NCBI GenBank assembly: GCA_028583605.1
Contig: CM053329.1
Location: 13,666,001 to 13,730,000, forward strand
Length of the DNA stretch: 64,000 bases
Reading direction: 5' to 3'
Source of the DNA: Dastarcus helophoroides
Taxonomy: Eukaryota; Arthropoda; Insecta; Coleoptera; Bothrideridae
Shown here: piece by piece, positions 10,271 through 21,333 of the stretch
Numbering within the stretch: the first letter of the stretch is position 1
Layout: each line of letters opens with the position of its first letter
The notes under the pieces: generated by a model
The model's input: only the letters and a program-made list of their open reading frames with translations
What the model was told of the DNA's origin: nothing
Database searches by the model: none
Translations under genes and position numbers: made by a program

Positions 10271-11607
10271 GTAATATCAAATTTTTTTTTAATTAAAAAA
10301 AACCTTAATTACCCAGTTTCATCGAAATCGATAGAGCTGTTTAGGAGATAAAAAATTTGTTCCTGAAGAATTAAAACCTTCTCAAGAACTGTTGAATCCA
10401 AATTTTTACCAAGACACCTATCTGGATCATTTTTTCGGCTCAAAAAATCCCTAGTCAACGGTTTTATCAAAATCGTTTTACCGAAAAATGTATATAGTAT
10501 ATACACGCAAATAAATTTAACTCATTTAATAGTAGATATATTGAGCACCTGTAGTTTTCATACATTTTTGAATCAGCAGTAAATGGGTTAATGAACTCTA
10601 AGACTTCAACAGTTTTTCTATTTTTATCTGAATTTATTAATTTTTCTTTATTAGAACCTCGTTGGGGATTTAAAGTTCTAAAAAAATTGATTGGCCTCAA
10701 GATTCATATACGTTAGATCCAGTTTATTTTTAAAAGCAACACAACCTAAAGCCCTAAGCGTAATACATTTGAAATAAACCGGGATGTGTCGCGCCCGATT
10801 TCAACATTTTTAACAGACGTTTTAATCCGGATCTGTGCCGTCTCAGCCCTACGCGACATTCGAATCAATAAAAACTGACACTTTTTACCCCATACACGTC
10901 TATCCGTTCACGTACGAATACTGTCGAATATACGTGGAATATAGCGAACTTCCACATTTACATGGAGGGAATTTCATTTTCCCATTTTTGGTAATTTACA
11001 TTTAGATGGATACGTTAGGAATCGAATTTCCCTTTTGGCGGTCGCGCCCCCAGGTAATTAGTTCACAATGAAAATAGAGAGTTCGAATTGATTTATCCTT
11101 CGGATTAAAAGCAGGGAATAGGTAATAAATAAAAGGTGGACGACTTTGGGCTATTTGGGTGAAATAGAATGTGGATCAATGGTAAAACTATGAACAAGAA
11201 AACGCCGGGCAAATTTAAGGGATTCAAATGAATTCAAATTTTATGTAGATGAAAGCTTACTTACAAGTTTTGAGGGTTTAAAGTTTGTGATAAATTTAAT
11301 AAAACCGTCTGAGTGTCGCTAAAAGTGGGTAATTTGATTGTTTTATTGCTTTTTGTCTCCGCCGTTTTGTGCCTTTCTATTATAACTTTAATGTTTCCTA
11401 GTACAGACTATTTCAACCCTAATGTTCGCGAGAACAACATCTTTTTGTATAATATTAGTGAGCGAAGTAATTCAATCTGAAATATGACAATTCCATAACT
11501 TCAGCTCTATGCGGTTTAAAACTAGATATATAAGACTTGAGATACGTTCTAAAAGTGATGAGAAAAGTAGAAAATGAAGTGATGATAATTATAGTGTAAT
11601 AAGAATT
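10271..11607. other. Mostly single-copy AT-rich sequence
   Basis: No gene recognised. Near 10316-10350 the stretch CAGTTTCATCGAAATCGATA then GAGCTGTTTAGGAGATAA resembles a motif common in dispersed insect repeats, but no boundaries could be set. Around 10780-11060 the sequence is richer in CG, with no frame that looks coding. Confidence 0.35.
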
Positions 11608-11702
11608 AAAAAAAAAAAATTGGCCCACGAGGAAATTGAACCTGCGACCTTCCCGTTGTGAGTACAAGAGCACGACGCCTTCAATTATGCCATATAGCTG
11701 TT
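11608..11702 (-). ncRNA. tRNA-like sequence with T-run (tRNA pseudogene or SINE head)
   Basis: Read on the minus strand, TGGCATAATTGAAGG resembles an RNA polymerase III A box and GGTTCAATTTCC a B box, about 35 nt apart. CTCACAACGGGAAGGTCGC between them resembles a tRNA anticodon arm and variable region. A run of T follows directly (11608-11619), as expected for a Pol III terminator. The acceptor and T stems pair poorly, so a functional tRNA is unlikely. Confidence 0.4.
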
Positions 11703-12420
11703 TTCGTGCTTTCCATACATTCGTATTCGTTTCGATTGTTTGGTCTTCTTTGAAAAACGATTCTTTATGTTTTTTAGGCCACGTTCACCCTGATTGCGCA
11801 AAAAATTAAAATCTATGTAGCGCGAAGAAATGTCATTAATTAAGAACCGCCAATGTCAAGGGGCGAACGACTCAAAATACGCCGTAACGAAGAGGTTTGC
11901 AGGACAAATTAATAATTGACGTTATACATTTTACCCCCAGTAATCGGACCCTAAGTGACTAGAGAAAGAAGAAGGGTGGAAAATCCTGTGCCGGTGTATT
12001 TATTTTACAAACTCGAAGAGGGGGCTCCACAAGGTGACAAAAGTGATGTTGGGATAATATTCAGATTTGAAAAGGAACGGTAGGTGAACCCCGGCTACAT
12101 TCGTCATACTTAAGAAATGAATAGAAGGGAAAATTACGAGGGGGAGCTCTCGCCCCGTCTGCATTACAAAATCATGCCAATTAACGACCCCAAAATACGG
12201 CATACCTCGAAATCACTATCTTCCCATCTAAAATTTATTGTCACGTCTTGTCGATGCTTATTCGTTTTAAAGGGATTATTGTGAGCTCTGATTTAGGTAA
12301 ACTTATGTCAGTTTTAATAAGTCTGACGAAATTATCGAGTTTTATAGGTTTTATTAACCCATTGGATAATAGAAAAAAATTAAATTTAAATTTATTGCAT
12401 TTACTGAAATTCTATTATTC
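11703..12420. other. Single-copy-looking sequence, nothing recognised
   Basis: Moderate GC with no repeats or transposon ends seen. The short minus frame at 12000-12203 has no recognisable motif and is not called. Confidence 0.35.
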
Positions 12421-12668
12421 TGTAACTCCATAATTCTATAATTTTATAGTTCTATAATTCTATGATTCTATGATTCTATGATTCTATGATTCCATGATTC
12501 CATGATTCTATGATTTTATGATTCTATGATTCTATGATTCTACGATTCTATGATTTTGTGATTCTATGATTAAATGATTCTATGATTCTATGATTCTATG
12601 ATTATATGATTCTATGATTCTATGATTCTATGATTCTATGATTCTGTAGTTTTATAATTCTATAATTA
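12421..12668. repeat. 8-bp microsatellite, mainly (TATGATTC)n
   Basis: About 28 units, nearly all TATGATTC with scattered single-base variants, and TATAATTC units at both edges. It is the first of three 8-bp blocks whose units differ from each other at one or two positions. Confidence 0.9.
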
Positions 12669-12681
12669 ATTGACATTTCTA

Positions 12682-12772
12682 ATGCAAAACCTGGTCCGGT
12701 GTTTATCGAAAACCTTGTGGAATTTTTAAATTTTCTTGCGTTTTTATCGTTAATAAAGTTTAATAGTTATGA
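12682..12772 (+). repeat. Dispersed repeat segment next to the microsatellite
   Basis: About 90 bp, including TTTATCGAAAACCTTGTGGA and TTAATAGTTATGAAT, match 37839-37941. In this copy the segment runs straight into the 8-bp array, suggesting the array grew at the edge of a mobile element. Confidence 0.6.
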
Positions 12773-13236
12773 ATTCTATAATTCTACAATTCTACAATTC
12801 TACAATTCTACAATTCTACAATTCTACAATCCTACAATTCTACATTTCTACAATTCTACAATTCTACAATTCTACAATTCTACAATTCTACAATTCTACA
12901 ATTCTACAATTCTACAATTCTACAATTCTACAATTCTACAATTCTATAATTCTACAATTCTACAATTCTACAATTCTACAATTCTACAATTCTACAATTC
13001 TACAATTCTACAATTCTACAATTCTACAATTCTACAATTCTACAATTCTACAATTCTACAATTCTACAATCCTACAATTCTACAATTCTACAATTCTACA
13101 ATTCTACAATTCTACAATTCTACAATTCCACAGTTCTACAATTCTACAATTCTACAATTCTACAATTCTACAATTCTACAATTCTACAATTCTACAATTC
13201 TACAATTCTACAATTCTACAATTCTACAATCTACAA
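12773..13236. repeat. 8-bp microsatellite, mainly (TACAATTC)n
   Basis: About 57 units, almost uniform. Both reading frames at 12699-13346 and 12769-13437 are products of the period not being a multiple of three, giving repeated NSTILQFY-like text; they are not genes. Confidence 0.92.
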
Positions 13237-13700
13237 TCACATTCCACATTCTACAATTTTACAATTCTACATTACATCCAGTCACATTTACAATTCGTAC
13301 AATGTCAATCTACAATTCCACAATTCACAATTCTACAATTCTATAATTCTAAAATTCTAAATTCTATAATTCTACAATTCTATCAATTCTATAATTCTAT
13401 AATTCTAAATCTACAATTCTATAATTCTAAATTCTAAATTCTACTAATTCTAAATTCTAAATTCTAAATTCGTAATTCTATAATTCTAAATTCTATAATC
13501 TAAATTCTAAATTCTACAATTCTACAATTCTAAATTCTACATTCTGTAATTCTACAATTCTACAATTGTACAAATCTACAATTCCACAGTTCCACAGTTC
13601 TACAATTCTACAATTCTACAATCTACAATTCTACAATTCTACAATTCTACAATCCTACAATCCTACAATTCTACAATCCTACAATCCTACAATTCTACAA
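13237..13700. repeat. Mixed 8-bp and 7-bp microsatellite variants
   Basis: TACAATTC, TATAATTC and contracted CTAAATT units are mixed, with phase breaks and a few foreign stretches. It is the disordered boundary between the two pure blocks. Confidence 0.85.
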
Positions 13701-14967
13701 TTCTATAATTCTATAATTCTATAATTCTATAATTCTATAATTCTACAATTCTATAATTCTATAATTCTATAATTCTATAATTCTATAATTCTATAATTCT
13801 ATAATTCTATAATTCTATAATTCTATAATTCTATAATTCTATAATTCTATAATTCTATAATTCTATAATTCTATAATTCTATAATTCTATAATTCTATAA
13901 TTCTATAATTCTATAATTCTATAATTCTATAATTCTATAATTCTATAATTCTATAATTCTATAATTCTATAATTCTATAATTCTATAATTCTATAATTCT
14001 ATAATTCTATAATTCTATAATTCTATAATTCTATAATTCTATAATTCTATAATTCTATAATTCTATAATTCTATAATTCTATAATTCTATAATTCTATAA
14101 TTCTATAATTCTATAATTCTATAATTCTATAATTCTATAATTCTATAATTCTATATTCTATAATTCTATAATTCTATAATTCTATAATTCTATAATTCTA
14201 TAATTCTATAATTCTATAATTCTATAATTCTATAATTCTATAATTCTATAATTCTATAATTCTATAATTCTATAATTCTATAATTCTATAATTCTATAAT
14301 TCTATAATTCTATAATTCTATAATTCTATAATTCTATAATTCTATAATTCTATAATTCTATAATTCTATAATTCTATAATTCTATAATTCTATAATTCTA
14401 TAATTCTATAATTCTATAATTCTATAATTCTATAATTCTATAATTCTATAATTCTATAATTCTATAATTCTATAATTCTATAATTCTATAATTCTATAAT
14501 TCTATAATTCTATAATTCTATAATTCTATAATTCTATAATTCTATAATTCTATAATTCTATAATTCTATAATTCTATAATTCTATAATTCTATAATTCTA
14601 TAATTCTATAATTCTATAATTCTATAATTCTATAATTCTATAATTCTATAATTCTATAATTCTATAATTCTATAATTCTATAATTCTATAATTCTATAAT
14701 TCTATAATTCTATAATTCTATAATTCTATAATTCTATAATTCTATAATTCTATAATTCTATAATTCTATAATTCTATAATTCTATAATTCTATAATTCTA
14801 TAATTCTATAATTCTATAATTCTATAATATAATTCTATAATTCTATAATTCTATAATTCTATAATTCTATAATTCTATAATTCTATAATTCTATAATTCT
14901 ATAATTCTATAATTCTATAATTCTATAATTCTACAATTCTATAATTCTATAATTCTACAATTCTATA
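13701..14967. repeat. 8-bp microsatellite, mainly (TATAATTC)n, about 1.27 kb
   Basis: Roughly 158 units with almost no variation. Two phase slips are visible, near 14153 (CTATATTCTATAATTC) and 14826 (CTATAATATAATTC). The purity indicates recent or continuing expansion. Confidence 0.93.
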
Positions 14968-15655
14968 GGGGTTCTTTTTCCAGAATTTGCACTTTGTTAA
15001 AGATTTTCGACTTCTCCTCAAATTTCGATGTAGTTTAATATTTTTACTTTTTAAAATATCGATTTTTAAAATATCGACTCCTATTTTTGAAAGGTTTGAC
15101 CTTTTTGAAAATTTCGACCTTTTTTGAATATTTTGAAATTTCGGAAATTAACTTTTTTCGAACATTTCCTCTTTTTTTTTAAAATCCCAACTTTCTTGAT
15201 AATTTGGACATTTCTTTCAAATTTTTTGTGTTTTTTTAATTCCCGACTTTTTTTAAAGTTTCGAATTTCTTTGGAAATCCTGATTTTTCAAATTCTTAAA
15301 TGTTGATATTAAAACTTAAATTTTTTTTAAAATTTTGACTTGTTTTCAAATTTTAGCACCTTTTTCCAAAATTTTAACTTTTTTTTGAACATGCCTTTTA
15401 GAAATTTCGACCTTTTTTTAAAATTTATCTATTTTTCCAAATGACTTTTTCGAAAATCTAAAACTTTATGGAAAATATTTTTTGAAACATTTTTTTAACT
15501 TGGAATATTTTTGAAAAGTTACCCATTTGTTCAATTTTTCAATTTTTTTGAAAATTTTGACTTATTTTCAAAATCGCTTTTTTTGAGTTTTCTTATCATT
15601 TTTAATATTTTGATTTTTTAAGTTTATACAAATTCTTTTCAGAATATCGAAAGTT
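14968..15655 (+). repeat. T-rich degenerate repeat
   Basis: Same type as the 1.3-4.2 kb domain: T-runs alternating with GAAAATTTCGAC blocks. It meets the A-rich domain head-on near 15655, so together they form a large inverted arrangement. Confidence 0.6.
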
Positions 15656-18600
15656 CTAACTTCCAAAAAAAGTTAAGGATTTTATAAAAACCCAACATTT
15701 TAAAAAATACCCAAATTTTCGAGAAAAAAGTTAAACTTTTAAAAAATAGTCTAAAATTTAATAAATATTCGAAATTAGGAAGGTATGTCAAGATTTAAAA
15801 AGAAATGAAGAATTTTCAGTGAAATCTACTAAAGACCCAAATTTTCGAAAAGCCCATTTTTCACACAATTTTCAACTATCCACAATTTCAACTTTTTTCA
15901 AAATTTTGCTTGTTTGAAAATTTCGACTTTTTTTAAAATCTCTTTAAAAAAAAACGTTTTTTTAATTTTGAGGAAAACGTAAGTCAACCAACGTAAGTGG
16001 AATTCAAGAAAAAGAGTCGACATTTCGAGAAAAAAATTCGAAATTTTCAGTTTAAAGTCGAAATTTCGAGAAAAATGTCGAAAAAAAGTCGAAATTTCAA
16101 AATATTTCGAGAAAAAAAGTCGAAATTTCGAGATTAAGGTCAAAATTTCGAGAAAAAAAGTCGAAATTTCGAGAAAAAAAAGTCGAAATTCGACAAGAGT
16201 CAAAATTTTTAGAAAAAAGTCGAAATTTCGAGAAAAATGTAGAATTTTGAATTTAAAGTCAAAATTTTGAAAAAAAGGTCAATATTCGTGAGAAAAGTCA
16301 AAAATTGCGAAAAAAAACGAAATTTCGAGTGAAAAATCGAAATTTGAGAAAAACATTGAAATTTCGAATAAAAAGTCTAAATATTTCGAGAAAAAAGTCG
16401 AAATTTGTGAAAAGAATCGAAAATTCGAGAAAAAAAGTCGAAATTGCGAGAAAGAGTCGAAATTTTGAGTTTAAACTTGAAATTTCGAGAAAAAGGTCGA
16501 AATTTCGAGAAAAAAGTCGATATTTGAGAAAAAAGCCGAAATTTGGAGAAAAAAGTCAAAATTTGAGAAAAACCTGAGTTGAAATTTTGCGAAAAAAGTC
16601 GAAATTTCGAGAAAAAAAGTCAAAATTCGAGAAAAAAATCGAAGTTTCAAAAAAAAGTCGCAATTTTGGGTTTAAAATTTGAGAAAAAAGTCGAAAATTG
16701 ATAAAAAAAAAACGAAATTTGGAGAAAGAAGTCGAAATTTTAGAAAAACGTCGAAATTTCGAGAAAAAAGTCAAAATTTCGAAATATTCCGAGAAAAAAG
16801 TCGAAATTTGAGAAAAAAGTCGAAATTTGTGAAAAAAGGCGAAATTTCGAGATTAAGGTCGAAATTTCGAGAAATAAAGTCGAAATTTGAGAAAAACGTA
16901 AGTTGAAATTAGAGAAGTCGAAAATTGAGAAAAAAAAAGTAGAAATTCCAGAAAGAGTCGAAATTTCGAGAAAAAAAGTCGAAATTTCGAGAAAAGAGTA
17001 GAAACTTCGAGAAAAAAAGTAGAAATTTGGGAAAAAATAGAAATTCCAGAAAAGAGTCTAAATTTTGAGAAAAAAAGTCGAAAGCTGGAGTTTAAAATCC
17101 AAATTTCGAGAAAAATGTCGAAATTTCGATATTAAGGTCAAAATTTCGAAAGAAAGTCAATATTTGAGAAAAAGGTCGAAAATTGAGGAAAAAAAAACGA
17201 AATTTCGAGAAAAAAGTCGAAATTTAAGAAAAACGTCGAAATTTCGAGAGAAAAGTCAAAATTTCGAAATATTTCGAGAAAAAAGTCGGAATTCAAGAAA
17301 AATAGTCTAAATTTCAAGAAAAAAGTAGAAATTTGGGAAAAAAGTAGAAATTCAAAAAAAAGGGTCTAAATTTTGTGAAAAAAAGTTGAAATTTCGAAAT
17401 ATTTCGAGAATAAAGTCGAAATTTGAGAAAAGAGTCGAAATTTCGAAAAAAAAGTAGAAATTTCGAGAAAAAAAAGTAGAAATTTGAGAAAAAAGTAGAA
17501 ATTCAAGAAAAAAAGTCTAAATTTTGAGAAAAAAAAAGTCGAGATTTTGAGTTTAAAGTTGAAGTTTCGAGAAAAATGTCTAAATTTCGATATTAAGGTC
17601 AAAATGTCGAAAAGCGTCCAAACTTCGAGAGAAAAATGGAAATTTGAGAAAAAAGTGGAAATTGAGAGATTAAGGTCAAAATATCGAGAAAAAAAGTTGA
17701 AATTTGAGAAAAGCGTAAGTTGAAATTATGACAAAAAAGAAAAAAAGTAAAAATGTCGAAAAAAAGTCGAAATTTTGAGTTTAAAGTCGAAATTTCGAGA
17801 AAAATGTCGAAATTTCAATATTAAGGTCAAGATTTCGAGAAAACAGTCGATATTTGAGAAAAAAGTCGAAAATTGAGAAAAAAAAAACAAAATTTCGATA
17901 AAAAAGTCGAAATTTGAGAAAATCGTCGAAATTTCCAGAAAAAAAGTCGAACTTTGGGATAAACGTCAAAAGTTCGACAAAAAAGTCGAAATATTTCAAG
18001 AAAAAAGTCGAAATTTAAGAAAAGAGTCGAAATTTCGAGAAAAAAGCCAAAATTAGAGAAAAAAGTCGAGATCAAGGACAAATTTTCAGAAAAAGTCGAG
18101 TTTTGGATAAAAAGCCCAATTTTAAGTATAAATTTCTAGAAATAAGACGTTTAGTCGAAAACGAATTTTGAGAAATCGATTGAAATTTCCGCACACTCAA
18201 AATTTCGAAAAAAATGCCGACACTTTTATGAAATATTTAAAACTTCCAATAACGTCCAATTTTGAAAAAAAAAGTACAATTTTGAGTATCGTCGTAATTT
18301 AGAAATGGCCAATAATTATAATAAAAAAATGCAGTTTTGTGATAAAGCCTGAATTTTCAGGAAATTAAATGTAATATGAAACGTAATCCCTTGGAAAAAC
18401 TTGATTAATATCGAAATATCGAGAAAAGACGATTTTCGAAGTAAAAATCGAAAGTTTCGAAAATCCAAACAACTTTTGAAAAAAAATAAAGAAATAAAAT
18501 AGCGACATTTTGAGGAATTTCTAGAAAAAACTCGTTTAGTAAGAATTCGAATTTTTCCAGAGAAAATCAAATTTTATCGAAATTGCACACAAAGGGCGAA

Positions 18601-19090
18601 TTTTGAAAAAAATTTCAGCAAAAAAAGTCGAAATTTTAAGAAAAAGAATCAGCCTTTCTCGACTGAATATTTCTTTTTTTAATTACTACCTGAGTGAAGA
18701 AGAAACTTTTCCCCCCCCAACTATGATGTCAGAAAATATCGACTATTGAGATAAACGACGAAATTTTGAGAAACAAGTTGAAATTTGAATATTTTGGAAT
18801 TTTGTACTACTCAAAACATTTTTACTTTTTTATCAAAGGAAGAACCACATTTCAAGAAAAGGCAAAGTTTAATAAATAAGCCGAAATGTACAAAAAGATG
18901 AATTAAAAAAAATTCAGAAAAAATTGAATTTTGAGAAATGGCGAAATTTTGAAAAAAATAACGACGAATTTTTAGATAAAAATTTAAGATTTTAGGAACA
19001 TCACATTTTGACAAAGAAAGTTTAATTTTAGAATACACTCAAAACTTTAAAGGAAAAAAAGAAATTAGAATTAATTTTCAGGAATAAATC
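15656..19090 (-). repeat. A-rich repeat with roughly 20-bp unit AAAAAGTCGAAATTTCGAGA
   Basis: Between about 16000 and 18090 the unit is clear: an A-run, GTCGAAATTTCGAG, then the next A-run, every 20-24 bp, with the 12-bp palindrome TCGAAATTTCGA at its core. Occasional AGTTTAAAGTC and GATTAAGGTC variants recur, hinting at a longer higher-order unit. Outside that core the pattern decays. Frames on both strands here are artefacts of the period. Confidence 0.75.
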
Positions 19091-21325
19091 GAAATTTTTG
19101 ATAAAGGTTCCCGCTGTTGAAAATGTAAATTTTCGCTTGACTTCATAAATCAAGGGAAAGCAAGTGACCCACCTTTCTCTAATGTATGTAGTTAGTTGAT
19201 AGAAAAAGGAATCAAGAGAATTTAAAAATAGTTTTTATTAGATGGGATTGCATATATTATTTTATCAGTTATTATCTTAATAAATATTGTTAACTGCGCT
19301 ACCCATGGACCCCCAACACTCCCCTAAGGGTCCATGGACCCCCGTTTAAGAAACTCTACTGTTGCATCGTTATTTCATAAATTTTTCCCATTTTATTGCC
19401 AAATCATTCGCAATATATTCGCATAATTTCTTGCGAATGCGAATGCGAATGCGAATATTCGTGATATCACTAACATCTAGATATACCATAGTTGTATCAT
19501 TTTCTCCTTAACGGAAAAAGAGTAGAACACAATTGAAACGTGAACAACAGTTTGGATATGAGACCATTTTATTAAATCGAAAATGTATCGAGAGCCACAA
19601 AGTGTGATCGAGGTTTCACTCGGAGCTTAAGACATCAATTTTTACTCACTTCTGAATTTCGTTGTTATTTATGCAATTGTGATTGCTTTTAAATAAATTA
19701 TTCAACTATTGTCTGGGGCATCTTCCGGATCCATAAAATCAATTTGCAAGAATAGAGAATCGTAATGTTCAGCGAATCAGCTGAAATTTATGCTTCTTCT
19801 CAAATGATCGTCCATGCATACTAACATTTAAGGAGGAAGTGACATCATAGAAGAATGTCGCCACATTCGTGCATCCCAATTTTCGAGGAATTTCTTCCAA
19901 CTGCATTGCAACGTTTATAAATTGTAAAGCGATCATTAGCAGCGATATTTACATACAAATTGCAACGTTGGAAATGCAATTTAACGGATTCTGTGCTCGG
20001 TGAAATATCATTTATAGCTTAATATGGAGAGGATGAAATCAGCTGTGAAAATCTTTAGAGATTTCAACTGCGAACAAAAGCAAGTGATATATAATCTCCA
20101 TTGCTGGGGCTGATTTTAAATTAACGTCGTCGCATCCTTTTTCCGGGGGACGCTAATGCCTCAGCATAATTTCGCATTGGCATTGATTAGTTTATTCTAC
20201 GTTCATAACGTTTTAAAATCCCAACCTGCAATCTCTCGACCCGTCCGATCGATTTCTAATTCTTTTCCGCGATTTAAAGAACACGGGGCGGCATTTAATT
20301 GAAAGTTGCTGGTTTGGGGTACCTATCCACGATATTCCTATTGCGCGCAGATTTCCGGGCGAATTAGGGGTCTACTCTGCCGGCAATCTCATTAAATTAT
20401 TTCTGAAATGAAAATTTCTTTAGACGCGTTGAACGATTTTCATGGGCGTAAACATGATTTCGTTCACGATGGAGGGGTTGGGGGGGGGCAGCAATTATTG
20501 TGAAAACTGGTGGGTCAAAAAAAGTTTTAGAAAAAGTCAGAAAATTGAATTTAAATAAAAACTCGAACCTCGTTATTTTTGGGTATTTTTTCGTTAAGTT
20601 GAAAAGGCAGTTGTTCCAATGCAAAAGAAGTCGCGGTAGTAGCTAGTATATATTTTATGTTATAAATATGAATGCAACAACCAAATGTCTTCCTTATTAT
20701 CGTTAAAAATACCTGAACCTTTCTCTTTGGTCGCTACAAAGTTTATAACGACTCTACCTGTGAACAAATCGCCCGAACAACAAATCACACCGTACGTAAA
20801 TCAATCTGAAAGGATGATCGTTCGGGGCTTAAATGAAAACAACTTTTTTTATCTCTGTATCGACTGATTACATCTCTGATGGCAAAGGAAATAGAATTCT
20901 AATGAAAACAAACAAAGAGGGAAAGCCGCAGCGTAGGAGGCACTAAAAATAGGAGTTATAGTCATGTATGTTAAGTTGGAACATTAAAACGACCCAACCG
21001 GACCATTTACATCACTATAATTAGTAACTATTTAAAGCATTACATGCGTAAGTATAAATGTGTTAACATAAATTCTTCAACGCGATCTCTCCGTCTCAAT
21101 ATTTTGTATAACTAATTAGTTTACCGAAATTGCTTTGAAATTGTGCTTTGACAACTGCGACGTCAAACGCCATGAATTTGATAATTTGTGACTTCAGAAA
21201 AGTAATAACAGATGTCTCTACTTCATTTTTTGGAAGTTCCATTGTTCCATTTGATAGCTTACAATAGAGACCTGCACGAATGAATACGGCATCGTCCGAT
21301 TACAGGTACAAGTACTCATTTGATG
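19091..21325. other. Mostly single-copy sequence, no gene recognised
   Basis: Moderate complexity. A short (GCGAAT)n run lies near 19434-19456. Around 20120-20400 the sequence is richer in CG and free of repeats. No frame looks coding. Confidence 0.35.
19293..19361 (-). mobile_element. hAT-type right terminus
   Basis: On the minus strand from 19361 it starts CAGTAGAGTTTCTTAAACGG then GGGTCCATGGACCC, typical of hAT ends with a GGTCCATGGACC palindrome. The element would extend left, toward the A-rich domain. No matching left end with the flank TTGCATCG was found. Confidence 0.45.
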
Positions 21326-21333
21326 AGCAGAAC

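Noticed and set aside
12699..13437. Two overlapping frames of more than 210 residues with NSTILQFY-like repeats
   Set aside because: They are translations of an 8-bp microsatellite in two phases.
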